Counted from the first letter of the stretch, positions 30,281 to 43,820 are shown. The stretch: 64,000 nucleotides of DNA from Rugalucina vietnamica (GCA_964017185.1 OZ024879.1:43531883-43595882); one strand, 5' to 3'. Notes: generated from the letters alone by a model not told the origin. Translations and numbers: made by a program.

Positions 30281-33200
30281 TCATTTGAAGCGGTCATACA
30301 GAGGTCTCATCTTATGATTCAGTATGCCAACGATGCCAGAGTGGCCAAATAGGGCAGCCAGAGATAAAGCATCCCAACCTCTATCGTCCCGTTTGTGAAT
30401 ATCAGCCCCGAGATTCAGTAAACACTTCACAGTTGATATCTGACCTCTCGCGGCTGCCATCATAAGTGGCGTGTCACAAGATGCATTAGTGACATTGATG
30501 TCTGCACAATTGTCTTTCAAACACAAAACGACATCATTGTGACCTTTGTAAGAAGCAGCATGAAGAGCAGTATCGCCATTCATGCCTTTTGTATTTGCTG
30601 GAACACCATTCTTAATCAATTCTTGTACAACACTGCGGTAACCATTATATGCTGCAACAATCAAAGGATGATCGGAGTGTTTTGAGCATAGATTAATATC
30701 TGCCTTATTTTGAATAAGTTTCTGTACTATTTCTAAATGGCCTTGTCTGGCAGCAATAAACAAAGGTGATCGTCCCTCCTTATCGGTAGCATTTATATCC
30801 GCACCTTTCTGCAGGAGTTCATCTATATTTGTGAAACCCACGAGTGCAGCTACAGACAAAGGGGTTGACCCGTCATCGGAACTAAGACATGCATCTGCTT
30901 CATGCTCAAGTAGAGTTCGTACGACATTATCGTGTTCATGCCATACTGAAATATGTAAAGGCGTTTCACCTAATACTCTTTTATTAACATCTGCTCCGCT
31001 TTCAAGAAGATATCTGGCGACATCATTATTTCCATTCATAGCTGCTACATAAAGAGGCGTTTTCCCTTGTGTTGTAGACTGATCGACTTTTGCATTGTTC
31101 TGGACTAAACATCGTACAAGACTTAAATTGCCTTTCTCAGATGCCATAAGGAGGGGTGACCAACCTTCGTTACTAGAAATATTCACATCCGCTTTGTACT
31201 TTAACAAACACTTAACAGTATCTACATTCTCGTTTGCTGTTGCTTTCAAAACTGGCGAAACACCTTCATTTGTGACTATGTTTGGGTCAATATTTAATTT
31301 CAGTATTGTTTCTACCATGTCAGTATACCCCTTGTCTGCTGCGTGATGTAAGGGCGACACTCCATTCTTGTCACATAGTTGTACATTGGCTCCGTGCTGT
31401 AGGAGCGAATAAAACATTTCTTTACTTCCATTTTCAACAGAAATGCTGATTGGAGATTTCCCTTCTGGTGAACATTCATTGACATCAACATTAAGGTTCA
31501 TTAAGTGTTCTCCTATATCGACAAACCCATTGCGTGCTGCAGCGATGAGAGGCGATTGTCCAAGTGCATTCAATGTAAGACTTGCTTTATGGTCTGTCAG
31601 GATCTGGACGAGTTCAAGGGAGCCGATTTTCGCTGCTACATAAAGCGAGGATGTACCATCAACACACTTTGTGTCAGCATCTGCCCCATTTTCTACTAAA
31701 AGTCTTGCTATGTCAATGTGTTTGTTAAATATTGCAATTATTAAGGGCGATGCTCCGTCATTTCGACACTCATCGACTTTACAAGCATGACTCAAAAGCA
31801 GTTTTACAACTTCAATATGACCTTCTTGTGATGCAATAAATAATGGCGTTTCTCCTGTTTTTGAACCCTTATTTATATTTGCTCCATTTCCTATCAGCAA
31901 TTCACAAATTTCTCTCAGACCTGCAGCGGCAGCCTGAAAGAGTGGTGTTATTTCAAGTTCATCTTCAATATTTACATCAACACCTGAATTAAGCACCATA
32001 TTCACCATTTCCAACTGTCCAGAAAGAATAGCCATATGTAATGTTGACAGCTTTCTACTCCCCCACACGTCTTTCAAGCTCCCAAACCTACCGTAATTCA
32101 GAAGCATGTCAAGTATTTCCGTGTTTCCACTAAGACAAGTCATTGGTATAAGATTGTGTTTCTGTGAATGCTTCTGTTTCTTCTTTGTGAAATTCAAAAG
32201 TCTCTTCTTCGATTTGTAAGCATTGCAAATGTTTGGATAGAGAAAATTGAACAACCGAAAATGGTGAAAAGCCAAAATCCAATGGACTGCTTTTGTATTG
32301 TCCTCTTCTAGGACTTTATACACCGATGCATTTCTATCCCAGGAGCTTTGCTTTATACCGACGGTCTTATTTTCCAAACTACTTGTTTCTAGAAATATTT
32401 GACTGCATTCATCTTGTGACATTTTGTCAATTTCTTCTCTGATACATTCTAAAATAGTATCGTCTTTCATTGGTTCGCTCAAAAAGGTGTCGTGGAATTG
32501 TCCATTCCTGATATTGGTGACATATCTGGATGCAAGCGCACCATAATCGTTTCGATTCAAATGTACAGAATACTTGTTCCGTTCTTCTGGACCAATCGTT
32601 ATGTGTTCTCTTATAAAGGATGGCGTACATCGCTTTAATATTTCTCGTGGGCAGCATTTGCCAAAATGATACACGACAGCTTCAAACAATGTGTCATGCA
32701 AAAATCTAACTATGTCGCCTTCTCGTATTAGATACACATTGAAAAGGCTATCGTCAGCGGCCTTCAAATCTTCTTTCGAAAAGTTACTTGATATTCCCAA
32801 AGCTTTTGCCAGGTCAATTGATTGGTCCACTGCATTCTCACACTTAGAAATGTTTATTGCTCTATTCTCGTTTGCCAGAACAAGATACAGAACAATGACT
32901 AGATATTTTAGAGGTGACATGTTCCGTAGGTGGTCTAATTCTTCTTGAAGAACAGGGAACATTTTATCAAAAAACGAATTACCTTTGCTCTGGTACTGTT
33001 CATTTTTAGCATACATACTGCAAAGGAATGGGAAATTGTAACAATTCAAATCCGAAACTCTGTCAATGTCTACACTGGTGCTCTCAACGCTCCGAGTATA
33101 GTGTTCCAAAATTTGAATTTTCTCAGCTTTTGATAACGATAAGGCATCGGAATGTAAATCGATGATGTTTTGTGTAAGCATGCTGGTTGTATCTTTCACA

Positions 33201-33603
33201 GCTCTTTCTCGGATAACAATAGCACGGCAGGTAAATATGATTTTACTTGAAGTCTCGGTTAACAATGAGTAGATATAATTATTTTTTGCCTGAACATCGG
33301 CCATCTTTAATACATCGAGTGTTTCTGTACCGACAGGGTCATCGAATACAAATACTTGTTTCTTTTGTGAGTCCCAGAATCGTTGTACCTCATCAAGGCT
33401 TGTTACGGGCAAGATGCTATATCCCTCCGTACTCAATCTTAGAGCGATGTGATAAGCTATGGCAGACTTTCCGGACCCTGCATTGCCAGTAATGGTTATT
33501 ATATTGGATTGTTGACATACACCATACGTGTTTCGAAAGGCTTCTGTTTCTATAAAATGTTCATCCTGTTTCGTCCAGTTTTCTGTGATTCGAAGGTGCT
33601 GCT
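30281..33603 (-). CDS. Terminal exon of the HEPN-STAND-ankyrin gene
   Basis: This 3.3-kb exon holds the whole NTPase and all ankyrin repeats (residues 273-1379). The acceptor is TATTTCAG at 33604, and the exon opens with two bases completing a split codon. The ORF is uninterrupted, with repeats of the usual 33 residues carrying TPLH/SPLF-type starts; two repeats are slightly short (near VNKRVLGETPLH and GFTNIDELL). Uninterrupted coding over this length argues for selection. Confidence 0.93.
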
Positions 33604-36600
33604 CTGAAATACATGTAGATACAATACATAACTCGGATAATACTAGAAATCTGTATCATTTCGTAATATGAATAGATTTTGTATGTTGGCATTTTCAGTT
33701 TGCATTCCTGTGTGAGCAGAGAAACTGCTTATCTTGCTTGCACATAAAATTGTCCTTAAATGACCTTTATGACAATGACATTATCTAACATTATTTTATA
33801 CCGTAATTTTATACACTTACCTCTGATATTACGGGGCACAGTATCCATAACCGATGTTTCCAGGTTCAGCATATACCTCGCCAACACGGACATTTCCTGC
33901 TGAATCTCACTAAACACTCCCGATAGCAATTTGCCTCCATCAAGCATATGTTGTCCTGTGTGTATAGAACAATGGGCTACATTTTATTTATCAAAACTAA
34001 ATATCGTAAATTTGCGTATCTTAACAGTACAATAATAATCAGGTGGTCAGCCAGTAGATAATCATATTGTTTACCTGGAACTACAAGCAGGCCATCTATT
34101 TTTCATGGCCCCAGTGGACAGGGGCCCTTATTCCCACCTGTCCATTTATATATCTTACACGGATTACAATCCTAAAAACGAAACTCAAAAGATTCTTGCA
34201 TCCTTTGGAGACTTTGAAATTTGTACGTTCTTCTTCTCCAATTTTATTCTTAACACTTGGTTTCACTATATACTTGTAGCTAGGCATAGACATGCCTATG
34301 TTACTTTTCATATTTTCTTTTAAATATATTTGAATGAAACACCATATACCTTACCTTTTGTTTCCCACTTTGCCAACGAATCAATTATGCCCTGTTCCTC
34401 TTGGGCTTGAAGACGCAGCTCTCGTATAGTTTGTTGGAACAACACGAAGGCTCTGGCGAACTTATTTTCATCCCATTGTCTAAAGTCACAGTGCGCCCAG
34501 TCGTTTCGCACTTCTGTTCTGATCTACAACAAACATGGTGTTTTGTTTGATTTGTTGCTTTGTATCCCAGTCAACAGCTATGGTTATGTCGGGCGTTGAC
34601 TCCGTTTTCCGGAACTTCTACCTAATACTGCGATGATATGATATGAAATACTGTGGTAATTTCTTTACAGACAGTTCTAAAACAGTTTGATTCAAGTTTG
34701 ATTCGAACGTGTTATCTAACTTATCTGTTGCTATATTATTTACGAGTTTATATGTAAGGCTATCTAAACTAGAGGACCATTGGTCCTGTAGCTCACCTGA
34801 GAGATTATCACATTGTAAGCTCATGAGATTTAAATTAATTGAGAATCGACCAATGAAAGTCTATGCATGGACACTATTGACCCCTGGGGCATGGCCAAAT
34901 TTGACCCAGGGGCATGACTGGCACAATTTATAATGGGGACTACCAAACATTGCTACATACAAAATATAGAAGCTCTGGGCCTTTTGGTTTCAGAGAAGAA
35001 GTTTTTTTTAGTTTTTCCCATTGTAAGTCTATGGAGACTATCTACCCCCGGGGCGTGGCCAAATTTGACTCCAGGGGCATGGCTGGCACAATTTATGTAG
35101 AGGACCATTAGCCATTGCCACATACAAAATATCAAAGCTGTGTGCCCTGTGGTTTCAGAGAAGAAGATTTTTGATTTTTTTTCCCATAGCAAGTCTATTG
35201 AGATTATCAACCTCTGGGACCTGGCCAAATTTGACCCCAGGGGCATGAATGGCACAATTTATGTAGAGGACCATTAGCCATTGCTACATACCAAATATCA
35301 AAGCTGTTGGCCTAGTGGTTTCAGAGAAGAAGATTTTTTTAGTTTTTCCTATTGTAGGTCTATGGAGACTATCGACCCCCGGGGCGTGGCCAAATTTGAC
35401 CCCGGGGACATGATTGGCACAATTTATGTAGAGGACCATTAGCCATTGCCACATACAAAATATCAAAGCTGTGGGCCCTGTGGTTTCAGAGAAGAAGATT
35501 TTTTAATTTATTTCCCATAGTAAGTCTATGGAGACTATCAACCCCCGGGGCGTGGCCAAATTTGACCCCAGGGGCATGAATGGCACAATTTATGTAGAGG
35601 ACCATTAGCCATTGCTACATACCAAATATCAAAGCTGTTGGCCTAGTGGTTTCAGAGAAGAAGATTTTTTTAGTTTTTTTCCTATTGTAGGTCTATGGAG
35701 ACTATTGACCCCCGGGGCGTGGCCAAATTTGACCCCAGGGGCATGATTGGCACAATTTATGTAGAGGACCATTAGCCATTGCCACATACAAAATATCAAA
35801 GCTGTGGGCCCTGTGGTTTCAGAGAAGAAGATTTTTTAATTTTTTCCCCATAGTAAGTCTATGGAGACTATCAACCCCCGGGGCGTGGCCAAATTTGACC
35901 CCAGGGGCATGAATGGCACAATTTATGTAGAGGACTATTAGCCATTGCTACATACCAAATATCAAAGCTGTGGGCCTAGTGGTTTCAGAGAAGAAGATTT
36001 TTTTAGTTTTTCCTATTGTAAGTCTATGGAAACTATCCATCCCCGGGGCGTGGCCAAATTTGACCCCAGGGGCATGGCTGGCACAATTTATGTAGAGGAC
36101 CATTAGCCATTGCCACGTACCAAATATCAAAGCTGTGGGCCCTGTGGTTTCAGAGAAGAAGATTTTTTAATTTTTTTCCCATAGTAAGTCTATGGAGACT
36201 ATCGACCCCCTGGGGCGTGGTCAAATTTGACCCCAGGGGCACGAATGGCATAATTTATGTAGAGGACCATTAGCCATTGCTACATACCAAATATCAAAGC
36301 TGTGGGCCTAGTGGTTTCAGAGTAGAAGATTTTTTTAGTTTTTCCCATTGTAAGTCTATGGGACCTATCTGTTGCCATGGAAACCACAATTTTGATACAA
36401 TCTGATCCAAAACCTAATGCCATCAATCCCCCAACCCAATTATGGTTCACATTAAATTTGATCAAGATCGGCCTACTAGCTTCAGAAATATTCTTCTTTG
36501 AAATTGTGGACGGACGACGGACGGACGGACGACGACGGACGACGGATGCCTGCCTATCCTATAAGCTCACCTGTGAGCCTTCGGCTCAGGTGAGCTAAAA

Positions 36601-36662
36601 ATGGACAGTCTACATAACTGCTCGTACTGTCCATAACTATTTTAACTTCCATGTGATAAATA

Positions 36663-36703
<41 letters not shown>

Positions 36704-39700
36704 CATTTCTATACTTTTTTTGAAACCATTGGTGTTTTCCAACCTTCGGTATAATGAATGCGTCCAAATAACATGTAAGATTTTGGTTGCAACTAAATTG
36801 TCAACCAGTGAACGCTATATGGCACTTAGTATACCATTCAATTTGTTATATATTTACCTTCTCTATCACAGTCCTTAATGCTGGCTGAAAGATCTGTATA
36901 TTCACAATTAGACCAAGAAGAGCGGACGAGTCGCAGGATTCATTGAAACCTGTGTAATGTGCCATATGAGGTAGCAGAAACAACTTTGAAAAGTCAATGT
37001 GGTTTTTCACTGCATAGTCAAAGTTTCGAACATTTCTGCCATGCACGGTGTTATTGTTTATAGACTGATAATTAAGTCTGTAGCCATTTGGGGGAGGGTA
37101 TTTTTCAAGGATGTTGGGAAACATCTGAGTGTATATTTGATGCGCGGCGACTGTCTTGTTGTAAAGCTGCTGCACCTCTGGTTCTATGAACTTTCTGAGC
37201 TGAGGAGAGATGATGCTATGAAGACACACACCGACCACCAACCATCGCTTCTGGTTTTCGTCAAGGTCCTTGTGGGCAGAATCTGCACATATTAAGATAA
37301 CAATATATTAGTATTTGTATATATGTTTATGTTGTTATTGCTTAATATGTCATTCATTTGACTTTAAGAGAATAAAGTTATGTTTGTCTGTCTGTCTGTC
37401 TGTCAGTAATTTCATAATCGCGGATCAGATCTATGAGAATTCTAATGTGAAATTCGATAGCATCTAGTTGACCACACTTTAGGCAAAGCTGGACTATGAA
37501 ATGGCCGAATATCTTAGTTCTCACTTTGACACCGATCTATCAGTATCTCTGAGATCCCTCAAATATCCCTACGTTCCCAAGGATCTCGGAAGATTATATA
37601 GGTTTTACGCCCAAAGTTTGAGTGTTTCTGGCAGCTTCTGTGTTAATCTTATAGGAAAATTGTTGCTTTCTCTGTAAAATTAAAGGATTTATTGATGCAA
37701 CAACATGGTAAAAACCTTTTGATGTTACATACATGCAGCATGAATCTGTGTCAAAGGGGGAGGGGGTCAGATTTTTTCAAAAAAATATTTTGTCAGAAAA
37801 CAATTTTTTTGCCATAGATTATCGAGAATATACTACAAAATGTTTATTGCAACCTAAAATTTTGGGTAAAAATTGTTACTAGACTAATAACTGGTACATT
37901 ATGTTTATCGGATTTATAATTCTAAATAACACTGTCCATCACTTTTGCAAAAACCTGTACCTAAAATATACTATGCAAAAACATTAAGCAACTTTTACTT
38001 TGAAAAGTGACCCCATATGTTTTGTAGACATTAGGGACGTTCTTCTGACAATGGCTCGCATGTATCAAATTAAGGTAAAACCAATAGTTGTGTGGTGCTG
38101 TAGTAACGTTAGGTTTTAAGTCCACGGATGCATATCTCAAATACAACATATACCATCAACAATTGAGAAGCATATTTTGCACAGTATATTTATATGCATT
38201 GAAACATGTAGACTTATAACTTGAATGTTATGCGACAGTCTGCATGCTTAGTTTTTAACCCAATCACGGTTGATAACTATGCTGCCTTCTTTAATTGCAC
38301 GCCGGTGGGTCGGGCGTCAGACTCTATGATGGCCCTGACTTAAAGCTATTCATTTTAGTTGGTTGGGGCCGGAGCTTCTTGTCTGTTGCTTGGCCCACCG
38401 GGGTCCAACTGATGTTTTTCTTTAGCTCCGGAGTTAGTAAGTTATTTGGCGCCCAGGGATCTCCATCGTCGGGCAGCTTACTGAATCTGTGAGTCCTGGT
38501 TTTTGATTCATCAGGATGTTTATCATGATTTATTTGTTTGTTCTTGATGATTCATTTACTAGTTAGAGATTCACCACGAGGACCGAAGAACTAACTAAAT
38601 GTTATGAACCACTGCAGAAGCTGAGGGTGAGGTTACGGCCGTGTAAAATCGATTTAAACCCGCCAGTAACTTTGTGTTACTGATCGTTCCAAGTCGATAC
38701 TTCTGTGGTGGTTCTTTTTGTTTTATGTCTTGGTGTTTAAAATATTTTTGTGCTGTTGGCGCCTTATGTATGTTTGCATATTTTTAGTTAAGTTAAGGTA
38801 ACTGAGTGGCCACCTATTGGGAAAATAGCTGCTCATTCGGCTTACGAAGTGTTTTCATGGTATAAGTGCCTGATTGTTAGTTTGTTTTTTTTCCCACCTT
38901 GGTTTTTGGAGTGGGAGTCTTTTTCTGATTGCGCCTTTTCCTGATCTTTGCCTACTTGTACTTTTTTTAATGTGTATACCTATTAAAATAGGACAGATAG
39001 TCTGTTCATTCAGGTAGAACATACATATACAGTATATTTCCATAGCCTTGGTACATTATAAATAATAGAGTTGAACCCATTTATTGGTTTTTGGGCTTTT
39101 TGACAGCCTTCCCCCCCCCCCCTTGCCCAAACATGACAAATTATTGCATGTTCGGGTTTAAAAAATAAATAATACAGAAATAGCTTAAAAATGCAATTTA
39201 TTGGCGGAATAGAAAATAACATTTTCACTCAACCAAATTCACGTTTTAATATTTTGAATTAGAATAAAAGGCAATTAAAGCCCACCTAAATGCATGTATA
39301 ATCAATGATACATGAGACAAGTTAAAAATACAGGGCAACGAAGTAGCCCACAATTTACGAAAATAATCAAATCATATGAAACATCATGAAAACTTGTAAA
39401 TATAGCAAAATAGCAAGAAAATTGGGAGGGAGGGCTGGGTAAATTTTTCAGATGCCATTTTTGGACAAAAACGTCTAACCTTTTCCCTGGCTAGAAAAGT
39501 TATGAGCAGAGCGCGATTCTTAGCGCCAAAACTGGAATTAAATAGTCATATGATTACTTAGGCCTACATGTGACCAAAGGCAACTAATAGAAAATATTGT
39601 AACAAAATGAAAATCTGACGTTTAGATCATATGACTTGACAGACAAATGAAAACATATGAAAGAAAACTTCCAGCCCCACCTCCCATGAATTCTAAAGAA

Positions 39701-40625
39701 TCATAGCCACGCCTTATGATCTTACATGAAAGCCTCACAAGAATAATTAAACGTTATGTTAACATAACTTGCATTTTGATATAATATGGCCTTTACAAAA
39801 ATACAGTTGTGTTCAAAATATTTTGATTGGGCAAGGGGGGGGGGGGAACATGAACTTATAAAAATTTCCAATTTCCTATATGATCCTATATGAAATTCAA
39901 AGATTTTGTCAAATTTTTAAAGAAGTCACTTCTTGACTTACAAACAACATTACATGTCTAAATACAACAGAAACTTATTTTTCGGCTGTACAAAACTTAA
40001 ATTAAGTGCCTGGAACTTGAGATTTTGAAGATTTCTTGGGCAATCTCACTAAAGAAATCTTCCGAGATCCTTACTATTCTTATTGTTTATTATTACCGTC
40101 TTGTACTGATGTCCTCGCATGTCATGTTACTTTGAGAGAATAAACATATTTTGACGTCGACTTTGTTTAACAAAGAAACGTTACACACGAAATGATTAAT
40201 GAGCCGTGACGCGAGAAAACCGTCTTCGGGGTTTCCGACCAGGTCCGACATAAACCGGTCTGTGCAGTCTCAGAAAAAAGCTAGAAGCTTGAAATTTTGG
40301 ATTTAAGTAGAAGAGGAATTGTACTATCCGTGAAGCGAAAACAAAGGCGCTGATCTGCGCCTTTGTTTTCGCAAAGGCAAAAATCCGGTTTGTTCACGAT
40401 GCGGCTCATTTATCGACGAGGCGGTTCTAACGCGTACCCACAATCAATGTTTTGAGCTTAAATATCAAAACTATCGAATATTTTCCAATAATTATTTTTA
40501 TCTTCTTACAGTTGAAAAACGATATCTTAATACAAACCTCTGATCGGCTGACAACTAAGGCGCTCAATCATTGATTTCAGATGTTCTTCCATTTCAGCTG
40601 TGTCTCCTTTTGACGCCACCGCCAT
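30281..40625 (-). CDS. HEPN - nSTAND NTPase - ankyrin repeat protein (five exons)
   Basis: Gene model on the minus strand: exons 40625-40538, 37282-36858, 34523-34355, 33955-33821 and 33603-30281. Every intron is GT-AG, all phases match, and the total is 4,140 nt (1,379 residues plus stop). The start is the first ATG of exon 1 (MAVASKGDTAEM). Residues about 25-230 form a HEPN domain of the DZIP3-like type, with R177-N-D-W-A-H182 as the R-x4-H motif. An nSTAND-type NTPase follows: Walker A GNAGSGKS (312-319), Walker B VFVFDD ending at 360-361, then a KIIFTCR strand. About 18 ankyrin repeats fill roughly 808-1370. Such proteins are NLR-like, nucleotide-switched sensors; HEPN domains are often RNases. 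An innate-immune or cell-death role is inference. Ligand and partners are unknown. Confidence 0.88.
34784..36598 (+). mobile_element. Element with 166-bp tandem repeats in intron 2 of the STAND gene
   Basis: Bounded by GTAGCTCACCTGAG and the inverted CTCAGGTGAGCTA. Inside are nine or more copies of a 166-bp unit (marker GGCACAATTTATGTAGAGGA near 34918, 35088, 35252, 35418, 35587, 35750, 35919, 36085 and 36249). Near the right end lie a (GACG)-rich tract and a small CTCACCTGTGAGCC hairpin. It lies between exons 2 and 3, so it is transcribed with the gene and spliced out. Confidence 0.88.
36664..36704. repeat. Poly-T tract
   Basis: About 40 T residues; read on the gene strand it is a poly-A tract inside intron 2. 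Confidence 0.95.
38655..38970 (+). repeat. Dispersed repeat in intron 1, inverted partner of 27110-27460
   Basis: See the partner. The upstream 38295-38650 (a GGTGGGTCGGGCGTCAG-type stretch) may belong to the same element, but has no second copy in the window to confirm it. Confidence 0.75.
38971..40200. other. Intron 1 sequence, no gene
   Basis: AT-rich intron sequence with a C-run (39107-39122) and a G-run (39834-39846). No internal gene seen. Confidence 0.5.
40201..40407 (+). mobile_element. Palindromic MITE, copy C
   Basis: Ends GAGCCGTGACGCGAGAAAAC and CGATGCGGCTC. Central hairpin AAACAAAGGCGCTGATCTGCGCCTTTGTTTTCGC. Located in intron 1 of the STAND gene, about 130 bases from exon 1. 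Confidence 0.8.
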
Positions 40626-40639
40626 GTTCCAACGCTAAC

Positions 40640-41380
40640 GTAGCACTGATCGACGAATGGTTTCGAATAGAGTGCAGAGTAGAACTATCCTATCTGCAAA
40701 AATATAAATAATCATTAATATGAAATAAAGGCACACTGCCTCCTCAGCCAACACACACGATAGGCCGGCCTTACGGTAGAAACTTCTGTTGACAAACTTT
40801 ACATAATATTTATTATTGTTACTGTCTAGTGTATCTAGGACATCCAGCTGACCAGTGAGAGAATACAAGACTACGGACCAAAATGGTCTACAAGTCTCAT
40901 GAAAGACAGGGTCCCTACCACAGGCGTTTGGGTATGCGATTCAACGGCGAAACGAATCGCGACCGCCACTATACCCCTTTTCGTACTTTAGACGCACTAA
41001 ACCGGATGTTATGCACCGATCGTCATATGCATTTATTTATTGTTATTTTTTTTATTTGTCGTATTTATTTTATTTTATTTATTTTTTTTTGAAAGCAATT
41101 TGATTTGAAAAAGAATAATAACAAAGAAAGAAAAAGTATGGCCAAGAATAAAAAAGAGATTAAAAACTTGATTGAATGGCTCGAATATGGAGCCATTCTC
41201 ACGAGATGGAACAAGATGTCGCCCAAACATGGCCACGTGTGTGTTTGCTATAACGAAATACGTCTTATTATCATGAAATAATGGCACACTACCTTATCTG
41301 CAAACACACACGGTAAACCTTATGCAAGAAACTTTTGTTGATAAACTTAGCATAATCGTAAGGTAGGTAGATAGGCCTAA
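40640..41380. other. Upstream flank of the STAND gene with a diverged duplication
   Basis: 40718-40810 and 41270-41370 are diverged copies of one another (GGCACACT..CC..AACACACACG and AGAAACTTYTGTTGAYAAACTT in both). The open frame at 40883-41092 has no recognisable content. The promoter of the STAND gene should lie just above 40625, but no clear TATA is visible. Confidence 0.5.
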
Positions 41381-41389
41381 ACGATCCTT

Positions 41390-42860
41390 GGAAGAAATAA
41401 CACGGGACCGAAATCACTAAATTGAAACGAACCAGGACCGAAATAACTCTGGGCCGAAACGACCCGGAACCGAAGCGACAAAGGACCGAAATGACCAGGG
41501 AGCGAAATGACAAGGGGTAGAAACGACCCGAGACCGAAAACTACCAGGTACCAAAATGACACGAGACCGAAACTCTAGATTGCAATGATCCATGACCGAA
41601 ATGGCCCGGGACCGAAATGACACGGGACCGAAATGATTCCAGATTGAAACGACCCGGGACAGAAATGATCAGGGGTCGAAACGAACCGGGACCAAAATGA
41701 CCCGGTACCGAAACGACCCTGGACAGAAACAACCGGGACCAAAATGACCCGGGACCGAACCGACTCCGGACAGAAACGACCCGGGACCGAAATGACCCTG
41801 GGCCAAAAGGATGGAAATGACTAGATTAAAACGACCAGAGACCAAAATGACCAGGTAACGAAACGACCCCGTACCGAAATGACTCGGGACCGAAATTATT
41901 CGGGACCAAAACAACCCGGGACCGAAACAAAAAGGGACCGAAATGATTCGGGACCAAAACAACCTGGGAACGAAACGACCAGGTACTGAAATGATCCGGG
42001 ACCAAATCGACCCGGGACAGAAATAACCAGGCGCCGAAACAACCCGGGACCGAAATGATCGGGGAGCGCAATGACCTGCCCGTGACCGAAATGACCCTGT
42101 GCCGAAACGACCCGGGACTTAATTGACTAGATTGAAACGACCCGGGATCGAAACGACCAGGTACTGAAATGATCCGGAACCAAAACGACCCTGAAAAGAA
42201 ATGACCAGGTCCCGAAACAATCCGGGACTGAAATGACACGGGACCGAAATAATTCCAGATTGAAACGACATGTGACCGAAATGACCCGCCCGAAACCAAA
42301 GTAACCCTGGGTCGAAATGACCCGGGACTGAAATGACTCGATTAAAACGAGCTGGGATCGAAAGGAACAGGTATCGAAATGATCGGGACTAAAACGACTC
42401 GGGCCTGAAACGACCCGGGACCAAAATAACCCCGTACCAAAAAAATCCGGGGCCAAAACGACTCGGGACCAAAATGACCCAGGACCGAAACGAACTAACT
42501 GCAGATCGAATCGACCCGGAGCCGAAATGAGCCAGGACCGAAACAACCTTGGACCAAAATGACTCGGAATCGACTGCCTAGGGACCGAAATGAACCCGGC
42601 TGAAACGACCCAATACCGAAACGACCCAAGACCGAAACGACTCGGGACCGAAATAACCCGGTACCAAAACCAATCGGGACCGTAACGGCTCGGAAGCGAA
42701 ATGCCCCAGGACCGTGACGATCCGGGACCGAAATAACTGCAGACCGTATCTACCCGGGGCCGAAATGACCCAGGACCGAAACAACCTGGGACCAAAACCA
42801 ATCGGGGCCGAAACGGCTCGGAACCGAAATGCCCCAGGACCGAAACGATCCGGGATCGAG
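41390..42860. repeat. 16-bp minisatellite
   Basis: About 90 degenerate copies of CGGGACCGAAATGACC. Because 16 is not a multiple of three, open frames on the minus strand encode a 16-residue repeat (FGPGSFRSRVISVPGH-like). These are not genes. Confidence 0.95.
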
Positions 42861-43560
42861 AAACCATACTGTACATACCCCTATTCTATCCTGTACTACT
42901 ACCCTATACCTAGACATACTTTACAACCAACCCTACTCTATTACCTTACCCCTACCCTACTCTCCTTTACCCACCCAACGTTACCCTACCCTATCCAGAC
43001 CTACCCGATTTCATTTGGAATCGAGACGACCCGGGACCGAAAACATACCGTACATACCCCTACCCTATCCTATTCTACTACCCTACCTACACCTACCTTA
43101 CAACCAACCTTACTCTAATACCCTACCCTACCTACCCTTCTTTACACACCCAACGTTACCCTACCCTATCCGGACCTATCCAACCTACACCTATCCTGCT
43201 TTATCTTACCTAAACCTACCCTACCCCTATTTTACCTAAATCTAACTTACCCCTACCCTACCACAACCTATCCTACATATGCCCTCCCTAACCTCGGGAA
43301 GTGTTGAAAACCTCGAGCAACGCCCTCGGTTTTATCCTAAACTACCCTTCTCAACCCTACCATACCCTACCTACCACTACCCTATCCTTGGGAAGTGGGA
43401 AGTGTACAAAACCTCGTGCTATATGGTTTTACCTTACCCTAAACCTACCCTTCTCTACCCTACCCTACCCTACCCTCTCCTTCCCTACACTGCACGACTC
43501 ATACCCTCCTACTCTAACCTACCCCCACCAATACCCTACCCCACTCTGCCCTTACCATAC
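42861..43560. repeat. CCCTA-rich tract with internal duplication
   Basis: Degenerate CCCTA/TACCC pentamers. A block of about 170 bp is duplicated in tandem (about 42850-43015 and 43020-43190, each beginning with a single CGGGACCGA-type unit and CATACCGTACATACCCC). Confidence 0.9.
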
Positions 43561-43820
43561 ACGTGTGTTTCCAATAAAAATAGTACGAACATATCTGATC
43601 GATGTACACTTGTTCTAGCCATAGCGGATCTGTAGATGATCCGGATCAAAATAATTTTCAAAAGAATTTTACAAAAATATAAAACAAGATGTTTTTAAAA
43701 CGAACTTGGCCACTTGACTCTTGATTCGAACACGTTTCATTCCATCACTCAATGATCGTGAATTATGACGTCACCAGTTTGTTCACGTCAATGGTTCCTG
43801 GCTCATATACAAAAACACAC

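Noticed and set aside
40883..41092. Possible gene divergent from the STAND gene (MVYKSHERQGPYHRR)
   Set aside because: Ends in a low-complexity Phe/Ile-rich stretch; no family recognised and no splice support.
41289..42876. Minus-strand frames of up to 249 codons (FGPGSFRSRVISVPG repeats)
   Set aside because: They are translations of a degenerate 16-bp minisatellite.
42714..43635. Proline/tyrosine-rich plus-strand frames
   Set aside because: They come from CCCTA-rich low-complexity DNA.
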